A stretch of 64,000 nt of DNA, from NCBI GenBank assembly GCA_003194525.1, contig NBIV01000311.1:1-64000 (forward strand), read 5' to 3'. The notes under the pieces were generated by a model. It was not told where the DNA came from. It saw only the letters and a list, made by a program, of their open reading frames with translations, and did not search any database. Shown one piece after another: positions 1 to 12,122 of the stretch; position 1 is the first letter of the stretch; each line of letters starts with the position of its first letter. A program made the translations under genes and the position numbers. The DNA comes from Gracilariopsis chorda. Lineage: Eukaryota; Rhodophyta; Florideophyceae; Gracilariales; Gracilariaceae.

Positions 1-244
1 TCGAAATGACCACTATTTCACTTCAATTCTCTGTTCCAGATTCAGATCATCTTGTCTGCATCTGTTATGGCGATCGGCCGTTGAACAATTTTTGTAATAC
101 TCTTCACACACTTCGGGAATTGGGATCTCCAATTCCACTTTCTTAGAAATATTTCTCTCCCGTTTCCACCTTTCTCGAATAATAGAAGAACCAGGATTAA
201 GCGTGTCAGAGGTTGATATGAAATATCTTCTTTCTCTGTCTGGA

Positions 245-965
245 TCAAAACCCGTGAGGGTTGTAGCTCTCAAGGCGTCCGAGTCCTTGCTCCCTAGGAA
301 GGGTAGACTCAGCGGACGAGCCCTCTACTCCACCCGAGTGTCGGGTGTAAATCCGTCGGTGGACACTGGATATACCCGTAGAGGTGAAAACGTAGAATCC
401 TGAGAGAAATAGGGTCAGAAAAAGGACCCGAATGGCGAGTGTAGACAGCGTACACAGCAAGTGTAGCGTCCCGAAGGGAAAAGAGGCCAAACACGAAAAG
501 GGGCGAGGATCGTGCTCACAGTGGCAACAGACCCGAGAACCAAAGGGTAGAATAGTAGAAATAACCAAAGAACAACCTAATACTGGGGCGGAGATCTGTC
601 CTGCAACAGGATACGTAAAATAACACACTGTTAGACCCACGGTCGGTGTACTTACACAGAAGTCCTTGGTGGTCCTGAGGGATAGTCGTACTGAGACCAA
701 GCGTGGTTACTCTCCAGATGGAGTCGTGACCTACGAAGGCAGTTGCGACCAGAGCCAACACTCTAGCTATGGTGCAAACCTCAGTTGAGTTTGCTTGATG
801 GTGACGATGGCGAGGTCAGCTTCACCTAAGTAGATTGTAAGAGTAATTAAATATAATAATAACTAAAGTAGTGCAAACCTGCGGAGGTCCATACACGTGG
901 AGAACGCACTGTCACGGTCCACAGGTGCCACTACGCCCAAGGCGTATATCCGTAATCGGATCCAA
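245..965. repeat. Diverged dispersed repeat, copy 1
   Basis: This stretch aligns by eye, in the same orientation, with 16770-17555. Shared landmarks include 'gagccctct', 'cgggtgtaa', 'aatactggggcggaga', a block ending 'cctaagta', and an A/T-rich 'aataa' stretch followed by 'tccacaggt'. Identity looks low (about 60% by eye), so the copies are old. No convincing protein is seen in any frame; minus-strand ORFs exist in both copies but only share short pieces in different frames. It may be a solo LTR or a short non-autonomous element. Ends are approximate and no target-site duplication was found. Confidence 0.5.
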
Positions 966-3900
966 CTTCTGTACACGCGTACCACGCATCCTGCCCAGTT
1001 GAGGCTGTTCATGAACTAACCTGCCAGGTGAAACCCCATCCATAATCCACCAGATTTCAACCCAATTTGGGGGAAACTCATAACCTGAGAGGTGCTGAGC
1101 CGTGACATTGGCACATCCTATGAGAAGGATCTTCATCGATATGAACACCACGCGTTGCTCTATACTCTGTAAATCCACATTTTAGCCATTATATCATTAT
1201 TGATATTGCTTCCTTTTGATATCATAGGTAAAAAATCTCCCTGCCCGATAAAGTAGCTTCGGAGAGATGTTTCATAGGAAATTTACTAGTCGTGTCTTGA
1301 CCACTCCAGTAAACCGTAAACCTTTCTCCGGTAATGCTTTCGAGGTACTAACAGCCTCAAAAAAAGGAATTCGCACATACGAACCTTTCTGATCCAAACC
1401 ATGGTTGCACTAAGCAAAGTAAGACTGCAGTTCGATGGGCGTTATCAGAATCAAAAACTTGTTCGGTAATTTTAGCACCCATATTGAGCTCAACGTTCAG
1501 CATTATGCCACTTCGTGCACAACATACGGCCTTCATTTCAAGAAAATTTTCCAGTTTTCTATGTAATGCCGTATAGTGTGGAAGCCCGATATCAATCCAA
1601 ATTACCGCCTAATCCGTACCATCCTGACATTCATTCGCCAACACATAAGGCATGTGATGGCGTGAAAAAAGACCAACGATGGTCATTCATTGCTTTCACA
1701 AACTCTGCTACGAAGGACCAACGCGCGGTTTCTTGCTCTTCAGTCAAACCATTTCTGCTGAAGCATATTGAACTTCTAAGCATTTAAAATCTGTTCCGTG
1801 ACATCGCAAGACAAATATTTGGCTGAGGAACAAACTTAGAAAACGGCTCGAGGTTCCGAAGATCCCGTCTGTTAGAACACTCAATGCGATTCATTACGAT
1901 AAGAATTCCAAGAATTTGCGCTGTTTTCCTTCTGAAGTCCTCCGAACGTCTTTGATTACTAACCGAAAAGTTGTTCTGTTCACTATGAACTGCATGTGCT
2001 GCATAGGAAAACATCCAAACGAAGAAATCTAATTCGCTCATTTTTGGAATACCATGACGCGTTGAGATAAAGTTTCTGCTGTAACAACCCCTTTTATGTA
2101 TGCATTGGCATAAAACCAGTCAGAGGACTCAACATTGTACAGATGTACCATAATTGACCATGAATCCACAGTTGATTGGACAGGTGTATAATCGCTTAGT
2201 AAACGTCTTCACAGATGCAAACCTTGCATCTGAGATGTTGTCAAAAAGAGCATCTTGGTCAATTTTCTGCGTATTAATAAGTTCAAACTCATTAATAGGT
2301 TCTACTGCAGCATTCAAGGCTTCATCAACAACGGTACCTACTTAGACACTGAACAGAGGTAGGGTTGCTTCTTTCTCTTTGTTTGGTATTCCAAACTTCG
2401 CAGTCAGGAAAGTGATATTTTGATTGTTAATCTTTCAATTTCAACATTGAAAACAAAACCTTTTGCCGTTGTTTAATTTCCATAAAGATCTATAATAACG
2501 TTTGCATTCAGCGTCATTTGTAACCAGACGAGCACGGCTGTTGACAGTTGTTCCAACAGTTCTGCGAAGATCTATAAACGGGGCCATAGTGTACGAATGT
2601 TGTTGACAATAGTACTCGATTCGACAGCTACGACTGTTGGTGATGTTTTGTCGACATGGTTCGTCGCTGCCGGGCGTAGAAGACATAATGAGAAGATCAA
2701 AGCGATAAAGTTTTTTGAAAAGTTTTAAGGTTTTGATAAAGTTCTAGAGTAATTAAAATTGAAGTCATATGAGGTCGCTGGTCAGATAGACATTAGTTAC
2801 GGACAAAACTATGCGAGATCACGAGACTACCTAATTTCGGTCACCGTTTTTCGTGTGCTATTATATTTCTTCCACATGTCTCACTCTGCTTCAAGCCTGA
2901 TCAATCACAACAGGACGAATTGAAAATGCATTGTCAGCGTCTCGTTACTTTCGCGCAGCAGTGGTTGTACTCCGTCCTCATGAACTCTAACAAGACTCAG
3001 TACTTCTGCAGAGAACGTCATCGAAGAAGCAGCTGTACCACATTGCAGCATGAGAAGTTGACGCCCATTCACGTATAGTGGAGTACTGCCATCGCTTTCT
3101 GTTTTCGAATAAGTTCTCGATTCATAATTCCATGTAACATGAAACAGTAACGTGTAGTCACTGCTATGTATTTTCGTGCTTCCTGACATGAAGGATGACG
3201 TTAAGATGTTGGCAAATTTTACGGAACGCCCTTGACACCAAGGCGAGTGCGTTTGTCAACGCTGTTCATGAACATCGTCCTATCATGAAACGGCATGCAG
3301 AAGAGAGGATTCGAATCCCCGCTTGAAAGCAGAAAACAAGAATAAAACTATGTGGAGAGGAGGTTACCTAAGACCTGTGTACATCAGAACTTTTCACCAT
3401 GACTTGAGAAGCATGGTATCATGCTACTTGTGGTGTGCTACTAAATTGTATCGATCTCAGAAAACATATGTACGAAAGATGTATATTCCAATGCCGATAT
3501 AGTAATGTTGAGCATTACTTAAGTTCCATGCATCTCTTTGTATACCCTTCTTCGTACTCCAATCTCATCTACCTCCCCAACTTCTTTGTTTGTCATAGGA
3601 TATCTCGGAACAGTTGGGACGCTTCACCACACATAGTGTTAGGTGAAATAGGCTGGTATTAGTGTTCACTGTTGCTTTTTATGGTGCAACGTACTGTTCA
3701 TACTTGTTGCAATTATTCACTTCCACCGGGTCCCCAATGGATTCACAAGGTGGCGGCATTATCCTCGTTATCACTTTTTACAGTTTCTGTATTTTGTTTT
3801 TTTTTGCATGGGTTTTGCGATGCTAACGAGGGGACTATCAAAATGGGAAGCCAAGCGAGGACCAGTACCCCTGGTAAATGTCATCCTTGACCACTACCAC

Positions 3901-4010
3901 CTCATTCTGCCTTGGTGCTACATACGTGTCATCTACATCAAGACTACAAGAAACAGCTTTTTGGAGAGATGAGTAACGCGTCGCAGTGGGGAAGAGGATG
4001 AACCATTTGC
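966..4010. other. 3 kb with no confident gene
   Basis: I see no recognisable domain here. Minus-strand ORFs at 2905-3189 (94 codons), 2441-2686 (81 codons) and 1784-2041 (85 codons) lie in a row on one strand and could be remains of a decayed gene, but none resembles a family I know and they are separated by stops and frame changes. At about 2768 there is a 34-nt stretch beginning 'catatgaggtc' that resembles one at 30295. Confidence 0.4.
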
Positions 4011-4017
4011 ATATAAG
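4011..4017 (+). promoter_or_regulatory. Candidate TATA box of the GH16 gene
   Basis: The sequence 'gcatataagaagc' lies about 100 nt upstream of the ATG at 4112 and is followed by a CA-rich leader. It lies downstream of an in-frame ATG at 3986, which supports 4112 as the real start. Confidence 0.4.
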
Positions 4018-4111
4018 AAGCAACTGCACCTCTCTCGTTCTTCGGTACCAACCTAACCTCATTACAACACATACCGCAGCTGTACCTACAGTTTCACTTT
4101 CTACACTAGCA

Positions 4112-4979
4112 ATGACGATCCCTATGAACGTGCCCCCGCTTACTTATGATCCGTCTATCACCGACCCGAACACTCCTCTCCCGTACTACCTTCAGCAAGA
4201 GCTCCCAAGGAACACGAGATGGTTAAAAGACCAAAACATGTCTGATGAGTTCAACGCTTATCCTCTTGAATCCTGGTACGGCTCTCGGAAGGGTTCGCCA
4301 CAACCCGCTCTGGGTTGGTCGGGAGCCGAGCTTTTTCTCAAAGAACAATGTCTACATCCGCGACGGATCTTTGTGGCTGGAAAGCCGCGAGGAGAGGCCT
4401 TCTGCTGAGTACCTCCGTGAGAACCATGGCCGTCCCGTAGGAAACAACAGGCGCTTTTCCACCGGCTTTATTCGAACTGCTGAAAAGAGAATGTATGGTT
4501 ATTTCGAAATAGCTTGCAAGCTTATGGACTGCCCGGTTAGCTGCGCATTCTGGTTCATCAACCATAAGGATACTGAGATCGACGTTTTCGAGTACTCAAC
4601 CAGCGGAAAGACGCCTGATGTTTACGACAGATCCAGCGTGCCGTTCAAACGCAAGTTCAATATGAACACTCTTGTGTACTCTGGTCCGAACGGAGTGAAT
4701 GTCCGTTCAAACCCTATGAAGATCGACGTCGGCCGTGACCTAAGCCAGGAGAAGATCAAAGTTGGCTTGCTGTGGAAACGGGATGTCTTGGTCTGGTACT
4801 TGAACGACAGGGAGGTGCGTCGAATTCGAAACGATGATTTCCATATCCCGTTATACCTTCAGCTGGACTCGGAGGTTTTTCCAGTCTGGTTTGGTGAGCC
4901 AGGCCAGTATGGACCTAAGAAACTTCCAAATGCCTGGCAGATTTACTATGTCCGCAGCTATCAAATGGTTCGTTCCTAA
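4112..4979 (+). CDS. Glycoside hydrolase family 16 enzyme (agarase/carrageenase type), frameshifted
   Basis: GH16 enzymes cleave beta-linked galactans or glucans; in red algae they act on cell-wall agar or carrageenan. The 5' part reads from ATG 4112 in one frame and contains the family's N-terminal 'SDEFN' signature. From about 4290 the similarity continues one frame over: 'GREPSFFSKNN', 'GSLWLESR', 'MYGYFEIACK', then the catalytic box EIDVFE at 4575-4592 (ExDxxE, beta-bulge type; first Glu nucleophile, last Glu acid/base), ending at 4979. Total length of about 290 residues fits one GH16 domain. There is no clear signal peptide, so location is unclear. The two frames overlap at 4245-4408, so a +1 change falls near 4280-4300; no splice sites explain it. 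It could be a real pseudogene or an assembly error. The catalytic box is intact. Exact substrate cannot be read from the sequence. Confidence 0.8.
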
Positions 4980-5594
4980 TTACCAATGTGGCTGTTCTGA
5001 TCACCACCTGGTTGTGAACCAAGCCAGGCGAAGTCGAGTTCATAGAGTTTCTAACAGATTTCAACTAACTAATGATCTAATAAACTAGTACCGTTGGTTC
5101 TGGCCTTCTACATGTTCATGTTCCCCACAATAAAGGCAGGACCTAACGAAAAGAAGAAGCAGAGTTATGGTGCCTGTTTCTTTTTTACCGTCATGGCTGT
5201 AGCATGAGTGGGTGAAGGAAGCACTGGGCTTCTGAGAGGTTCGGGACTTCTATATTTACTGGAGAAAAGAGTGGCATGCTTATATGCTCAAGTACTTTCG
5301 AGGATAGCATACCTTGGTTCTAACTTGGGTATCATTTAGAACGGGTAGCTAATCGGAGTGCTTGAATTGTACCAAACTAAGTTGGCTGAGTCATATGAGT
5401 GCTAACAAAACTGAAACGAAGCTGCTTGTAGAAGAACTGCAGCTTGTGCTGCAGCCGGTGCAGACTGGTCAGGATGTTTGGGACGGCATTGAGCACAGAA
5501 CTGTGCTGAACTTAACTTCGTCACCTGTACGGACAGAACCACTCTTTTTAGAAATGTATAAGATAGAGTAGACCGCATGCCCTTTTTAGGAGGG

Positions 5595-5920
5595 AGAGGA
5601 AAAGGAAAGAACGACGACTACGAATAAACAACGGATTACTACCGCGATACATTCGGCTGCCTTGGCGAGTACCGTGGGCTCCACGAACCTATGTGGCTTA
5701 AGGCGGACTTGCCTAATAATCCGGTGCTAAGTCACTCTGAATCAAAGGAGGAAGGTAGCGGCTACGTTGATGATTACTCTGAGCGATGCGATAGGCGCCT
5801 TGAAAGAACATGGTGTGGGAACAAGTCATATGCCGAGTACTCCGGATCCGCACTAAAGGATCCTGAACGAACGAATGTGATGTACATGTCAGCATGCCGA
5901 AGTGGGGTTCCTCGACACAT
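5595..5920. repeat. Diverged dispersed repeat with internal tandem, copy A
   Basis: This aligns in direct orientation with 9170-9515. Shared blocks include 'ggaaagaacg', 'cgactac.aataaac', 'gggctccacg', 'atggcttaagg', 'gacttgcc' and 'cgaagtggggttcctcga'. Each copy also contains two degenerate ~120 bp units in tandem. No open frame is kept along the whole repeat on either strand, although a minus-strand reading of both copies shares 'LTCT', 'FFQGAYRIA'/'LFQGSYSIA' and 'QRSRYL'. It may be a decayed gene fragment or a repeat element. Confidence 0.55.
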
Positions 5921-8900
5921 ACGGCGAAGCATGCAGATGTAACATAAATACATCAAGAACGGACGCTATGTGATTACGGACGTAACGGTTTGAATAACAA
6001 TTACAAACTGCAACCGTAGAATGTCTATACAAGAACGTCTCCACTTGTCTCATTGTAGAAGGAGACCTGGCAGTCTCCTTAAATGTTTTGTTGCGGCCCA
6101 AGGCCTTACGTAATCAGGATTTAGGTCTTATGATCGAAGCGTAGTGGTGGGCACAAGTGACAAGGAAGTATGATAGTTGAAGAGGGTGTAGAGTCTTATC
6201 CTCATTGTTTGCTTGTCGATTCCTTTTCTACAGCTTTTATAGTGAGGAATCACTCCCTCGAGCAAGTATCCATCGTACCAATCTCTACCTTCGTGATAGA
6301 ACCGTCCGGTTTGTTCTTGGTCTCTAATGACAATCACCTCCCATTAAGACCCATGGTTCTGATCCAACTAGGATTAAAGCCGTCGTGATCTAGAACTATA
6401 TCTTGTTTCTCAAGCTCCGGTTGTTCAACGTTCCATTAGCTACCCAAAAACTGTCGTACTCGGTCAAACTATCTATTCTCTAGACTACATACCAGACTGC
6501 TGCTTGCAAATTTGACCCAGCCTGCATAGATCATAGATGGCGCCCTGTAACCGCATTTGCACCTTCCAGGCATGGAATGACTAGTGTAACAAGTATAAGA
6601 GAAAACGGAACAGTCCAGTTCACTGTCTCAGTCAAACACAACTTCAAGAGTCCATTCTGTAAATATGTTTACCCCTATCAGCATAACATTCGTGCTCCTT
6701 CTTGTGGCATGCACGGTTTCGGCATCGACATGTCCGGTAAAGTGTTGATGGCCACGCAAATGCGCCCGTGTGCTTTATACTGGATTTTCAAGGACACGAA
6801 GAAGCTTATTTACTTGAGGCTTTTGCGCGGCGATCGTAGTGGAACCGCTTCTCCGCCGTCTCCGATGCAGTTCTCCGAATCGGTTCTTCTGACTCGCAAG
6901 CATCAAGGACCGGAGGAAAGACGACCGCGAGGCCCAGTCCTCAAATATCATTGAATAACGAAAGGCTTGGCTGGAGGCACCGTGACAGGCTTCAAGGCGG
7001 CCGCGTTTTGCCGGCTTGTAGGAATAGGCAGGCTTGTAGGGGTTAAAGAGTCAAAAAAAGCAAGTAGGCTTGTACTACACGTGGCAGGACAACACTTGAC
7101 GCTGTTTGCGCGCAATATAAAACTCCCGATCCCTCGTGGAAGAGGAGGGATCGAAGGCATATCCTTGGAGGGACTTCCAAGGTCCTTGTGCCTGTTCTTT
7201 TGTCCGCGCCATCGCCATTGCGTTAGCACGACATACTGTCGCATTTCTCGTTCTGACCAACATAAAGCTCCCGTTTTCGTCCTCTATAGCTGGGCACGTG
7301 CGAGGCATAATGCTCCCATGCGGTCAGGGACGTTTTGTGGCGCATTGGTTTGCATCCGTATCCGACACTGAGATCCGCTATCAGCCTTCCAGCATAACTA
7401 CAGTCACGGTGAGGCGAATCCAGGATACGTCTGTCAGACCAATTTTATATCTTCAGAATTGAAAAGTATGCACCGCTGTCAAACCAAGCTTGCTCGCCTG
7501 GTGATACCGGAACACACTGATCGCAATAGCGATTATTGTGAACGCGAACAGAACAGACAGAAGATGCTTTCTAGACCAAATGGCCCTACTCGACCGCAGT
7601 TTATCGCTGGAATGAATGCCACGATTGATGGGATTACCTCTCTCCGTGATCATGAGTGCCGGGACGGGCCACCCGAGCACCCTTTGCCCTCCTTGTACTC
7701 TGAAGAGTATATGAATGCGTGGTTGGACACACCGGTGATTCACTTGCTCAGCTGGGCTTACAACTTTGGTTCGTGTTTGCATGTGTGAAGTTGAACTACT
7801 TTACTGTCTCGCATCCTCTTCGCCACCACTTTCTGCCGCAAAAAGTTCCTAACTCTCACCTACATGTGCTGACACGATTCCACCCTTTTTTGCACTCACT
7901 CTATGCTCAGATAGGAACAGTTTTGTTCTGCTCTGTCGTGGAGTTGCACAAAATGGTGCGTTTCCTTCCCTTTTTTCATTACCAGACGAAGCTTGAGAAA
8001 TTAATATAAAGTTCATATTATTGCATCTACGCCGAGACAAAGCGCTCTAAATGGTTTCAAAGGTTGAACGGAATTCAGTGCAGACCCTATGTTGTATACT
8101 TAGTACCTTTGGTACCTTTGTAAGTCGACCCAGAGAGCGCTCACGAATGAGAGAAATAGTATTCTTGTACCGTGGCGTTCGATCTAATCCCTACCCAGTG
8201 TGGCCTGCTACTTCACTGAACCGCAGAAGTGACTTTATCGGAGCCAATTCAAGGCGATGAGGCCGAAGATACTCTTCACACTCAAGGCCAGTGTTGTGCG
8301 ACTAATTCTAATTCTGTCGAACAATTTGTTCTACACGCAGCAGTTGATCAATCTATCGTTTCTTCATAGGGTCTTGCGACTTGTCGGCTGTCGCAAAATC
8401 CCTCCCAACATAGCCCGGGAGCTTACATTTTATGTGGAGCTTTCTGATTGCAATGCGTTGTGATCACTCGCAAGGTATCTTAAGGGCGGCACTCTACCCC
8501 GCCCGGCTATCCACATACTCAAGAACGCAAGCAAGCGTCAACTAGGAGCAATGAAGTTGTTTCGTTTGACGGCAGTATGTAGTGCGGATCAAGCGGGTGA
8601 CTGCCTGTGCGATAATGAAGACAAACCGTTGAAGCTTCCCATTCAACCAGAATCGAAGAGCATTAAGAACAAGCTGGAACCAAGTGATAAAGAGAGATAG
8701 GAGGGAGAGGGTAATGGAAACGAGCTGCCTCAGCTCAGTTTCCACGAAGTGTTATATAAAAGTTCTCATTTGTGTCCTTCCACCAGCCCATAGTACTATC
8801 ATACCAAAGGTACCAAACCAAGCCGTTGGCATTCGAGTTAAACGATATAGGTTCAATTCCACGATCAACACGATTCTATCAAGGGTACATGAAAGCTTGA

Positions 8901-9169
8901 CTTGTTTACAAAACTGGAAAATACTGAAACTTTTCTTCGGATAGAAAAGATACAGTAATTTGCTGTCAGCAGGTTTGGATACGAACAACAACTACAGTAT
9001 GTACAATTTGAAATTCAATTTTAAGGTCTATATCAAACTCTATATAAAAGGCATTGGAGTTTAGAAAAACCTGATAACTAAGATGGCCTGTAATCACCGT
9101 CGCTGTGATAGACGTAGGATACTGGAACCTTCGGAAATCGAATCGAGAAAAAGATACAGTGGAGCGACT
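5921..9169. other. 3.2 kb with no confident gene
   Basis: Plus-strand ORFs at 6577-6954 (125 codons) and 7459-7788 (109 codons) are the longest. Neither contains a domain I recognise, and similar-length ORFs lie on the opposite strand of each, so coding status is undecided. A repetitive 'aggcttgtag' motif occurs near 7010-7070. No RNA gene is seen. Confidence 0.35.
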
Positions 9170-9515
9170 CTTGTTGTAGTATGGAAAGAACGGAAAAATA
9201 TCTACGACTACAAATAAACATCTGATTACGACAGCGATTCTGCTTGCTGCTTTGTCGAGTACCCCGGGCTCCACGGCCCTGAAGTAACGCGATATGGCTT
9301 AAGGCCGACTTGCCGAATACTCCGAGTGTTAAGTCGCCCTAAATTAGCTGAAGAAGGTAACGGCTGCGCTGCTCACTACCCCGGGCGATGGAATAGGAGC
9401 CCTGAAATAACAGAGTTGTAGAAACACGTCCCGTGGCGAGCACTCCGAGTGTTATGTCATTCTGAACTAACGAGCAGCGCGTACAGGTTAGCACTTCGAA
9501 GTGGGGTTCCTCGAT
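9170..9515. repeat. Diverged dispersed repeat with internal tandem, copy B
   Basis: This is the partner of 5595-5920. The internal duplication is clearer here: 'taccccgggc' at 9260 and 9377, and 'actccgagtgtta' at 9319 and 9442, which gives a period of about 117-123 bp. Several stops interrupt every frame. Confidence 0.55.
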
Positions 9516-9665
9516 ACTGCCACTTATGGTTCCTTCGTCATCCATTAAAATCAGTTGGACTATCTCGTCCACAAACGAGCTCCTGCTCCAGTCTTTGAAT
9601 AGCATCCCAAAAAACCTGGACGCAAGAAATATTTGTTTACCAGGACTATCCATTTGTATTTCTGT

Positions 9666-10580
9666 TCAGATACTGTGAACTGTGCTAACATGTCTCGCTA
9701 CGGTGTACGGCGTGCTAAAACGCTTTCCACAAAACTCACATTCAAATTCCCCTTGGCGCTTCTCAGGATGAATGCACATAATGTGCTTTGTTAGACCCGA
9801 TTGCGTATACAAAACGCGATCACAAAGTGGACATGGATAGTGCTCCTGAGACTGGCCTTCGTGTTTCTCTCGAATGTGATACTGCAGATCGTGTTTTCGC
9901 TTATACCTCTTTCCGCAAGCGTCGCAGGCAAACCTTTGCGATTGCGAATCATGCGTGCGCACGTGATTGCTGAGGGCGATTTTCGATATGCACACTTTGT
10001 CACACAAGGGACATTTCCTCTCGCCATGCGTCAGTAAATGGCGTTGCATGAAACTTGCAGAGGTGGTTGAATAGCAACACTGTTCGCACCGGTGCTCTAC
10101 TGGGCAGGCATTCTGATGCGCCAAAGCCTCATCTTTATCTCTGAAAGTGCTCAAACACCTTTTGCACATATTCCTTGGGCGTCTCTTTCGTTTCGGTCCC
10201 CCCGCGGCCGCAGAGGAAGACTCTGATCGCGTGCGGAAGCCTGCAGCTGGTGCTCCGGGTGCTATAAATGGCGCTGGGGAAGCGGAGGCTGGATGTTCCG
10301 CTCCCGCAGTGCATGGATGTGTGTCATCTGAGAATGGCCAACCGGAAGGATGTTGGGGCGTGCCATATTCTGCCTCTCCCTCTATATCAAACAATGAAGG
10401 ATGAATCATGTTGTGTTCTAACGCTTCCTCGAATGTTACAGTATGGTGAGCGGCTGGGTCTTCGAACAATTGAACCACTTGCGCGCGAAACTCTGCTCGG
10501 GACAGTTTTCGGTTTTTTCTACTGCTTTCCGAGGCACTGCTTGGAGATGCGCCTCGGTGTGGTTGGTTTGGTGATGACAT
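9666..10580 (-). CDS. C2H2 zinc-finger protein, six fingers
   Basis: This 304-residue protein is a probable nuclear DNA-binding regulator; targets are unknown. The N-terminal third is Ser/Pro/Ala-rich with the motif 'HNMIHPSLFDIEGE' at about residues 54-67. A basic stretch 'GGPKRKRRPR' at about 127-136, a possible nuclear localisation signal, precedes the fingers. Finger 1 is C-X2-C-X12-H-X3-C (C2HC); five C2H2 fingers follow, each C-X2-C-X12-H-X3-5-H with the usual hydrophobic positions, and the last ends nearly at the C-terminus. The leader upstream of the ATG is CA-rich in the sense direction, as in the other genes here. Finger number, order and the N-terminal motif match the zinc-finger gene at 32061-33488, so these are paralogues. 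The reading frame is intact. Confidence 0.85.
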   Translation of the reverse strand: MSSPNQPHRGASPSSASESSRKNRKLSRAEFRAQVVQLFEDPAAHHTVTFEEALEHNMIHPSLFDIEGEAEYGTPQHPSGWPFSDDTHPCTAGAEHPASASPAPFIAPGAPAAGFRTRSESSSAAAGGPKRKRRPRNMCKRCLSTFRDKDEALAHQNACPVEHRCEQCCYSTTSASFMQRHLLTHGERKCPLCDKVCISKIALSNHVRTHDSQSQRFACDACGKRYKRKHDLQYHIREKHEGQSQEHYPCPLCDRVLYTQSGLTKHIMCIHPEKRQGEFECEFCGKRFSTPYTVARHVSTVHSI

Positions 10581-12122
10581 TGCTATAATGTAATTTAGTT
10601 TGTATGCTGTTGATAATGGGTGTGGTTGTTGTATTTGTTAGGGAAGAATGGGCCGGGCGCGGCTGGAGTGTTCTTATTTGTAGAAGAGGTTGGACTGTTG
10701 CAAGTATATTTATTATTCGCGAAATTACATATTTGCATGCATGCGTGAACTGCACTGTTTGCTCGTATCGCATATTGGGGGAGAATTCTTTGCGTATTGT
10801 TTAAGTGACGATACAAATGAAAATTAGAGTATGATTACAAAAGTTGTGAAGCGCGCATAAGGGGCTCATTTATTCGGCCAGCGCTCAGAAGAATCACACA
10901 TCGAGCGACGGAATGGCAGCTGAAATAAATGAACGACTCGAACGTAGTCTGGGCAAAGGGCTGCGTTGGGTGTAATATTACGTGCGCAGACTAATATTGC
11001 TATATACGTATGATATAATTGTTGTTAGAGCGTGGCTTCTTATTGTGACGTTGTTATGCGGTCATTGTTGCGGGTAACCCTTACCGTTGGTACCGATGAC
11101 AGAGTGCTCCTCAATGGTTTATAACGTCAGGCAGGAAATAAGGCATTGGCGGAGAAAGTGGCAACAATCCGCGTTCGGCGAGTAGCCCTCGGCAACCTCG
11201 AGTCAACAGCGCGATGACGCGTCCTGACGTCGACGAGCACAAGTCGCTGGCAGCCATTCGTGCGCGCGACGTGCTTGCGTGCGCCATGACTCATGTTCTG
11301 CGCATTCGATGAGCATCGAATGCGCAGACTTAGCGCTTTGAGTGCGCCGCATTCTTGCCCTTCGTCTCCTCTCTCCCCGAACCCCCAGCTCATACAGTAC
11401 GCAGCTTCATCAGCGCGTTTGCAGTAGACGTCTCGTCAAGTTGTTTGCTAGAGTGACCACTTGCGCTTGTCTCTACTCGTACGCTCCTTCGACAAGCAGC
11501 AGTGCAAAATACAGCGCACAACAACATTGTTCCCGCCTTCCCTGATTTTCGGCTTCAAATCTGCATCTCCGCTTACCCTTATTGATTGCAGCCGCCTTTG
11601 TGCTGCGATATTTCTCGAGACTTACAGAGTTTACAACCGTTGGAGCGAAGCGAAGTACGGTTGCGCAGCGCACATCTTTCCCATTTTCTTCAATGCGAGC
11701 GGTGAAAAGCTAGGAAACAGCTGCTATCACATTTGTCGATAGTTGCTCTATAAACCGCACTCAACAGTTGTGTACCGATGGCACTACCCGTATTTTTTTG
11801 TCGATCACTGTGATGAAAAGTCCTGACGTAGAGTGGGCGCCTCAAAGGAGATCGGAAATTTGCTTGAGCTCCATTTGCGTCTCAACGTCTGAACCGATAC
11901 GAATAATTACCACTGGTTGCCGAATCGTTTGAGACAAGCTTCAGTACCAGCTCCGTAAGAAAGCTCTGCCCGTACCTTAGTCGCCGATGCATCGTTAATG
12001 TCCACTCTTAGTTTCAAACCTTCCCTTCGTCAATTTGTAAGTCAAGTACTAATGATTTTTATATGTTTGCATCAAGAAAAACATTTGTTTCTATCAAGAA
12101 TTCAGAAGAGCAACCTCCTTCC
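10581..12122. other. 1.5 kb intergenic region
   Basis: No ORF with a recognisable domain is seen. The first part is the promoter and leader side of the zinc-finger gene at 9666-10580. The GC-rich part near 11150-11400 contains a perfect palindrome, listed separately. Some ORFs on both strands at 11127-11742 overlap and look fortuitous. Confidence 0.4.
11297..11328. repeat. Perfect 15-bp-arm inverted repeat with 2-nt centre
   Basis: TCTGCGCATTCGATG is followed by 'ag' and then its exact reverse complement. Such a structure could be a dimeric protein site, the core of a foldback element, or an RNA hairpin. No neighbouring transcript can be assigned from sequence alone. Confidence 0.7.

Noticed and set aside
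3295-3325. 'ggattcgaatcc' resembling a tRNA T-arm
   Set aside because: The pairing around it does not fit a T-stem (extra A), and no anticodon or acceptor stem can be drawn on either strand.
6577-6954. 125-codon plus ORF as a gene
   Set aside because: No domain or signal seen, no promoter or leader like those of the other genes; left as a possible ORF in the gap description.
7453-7788. Overlapping 109-codon ORFs on both strands
   Set aside because: Equal length on both strands and no recognisable motif give no ground to choose either.
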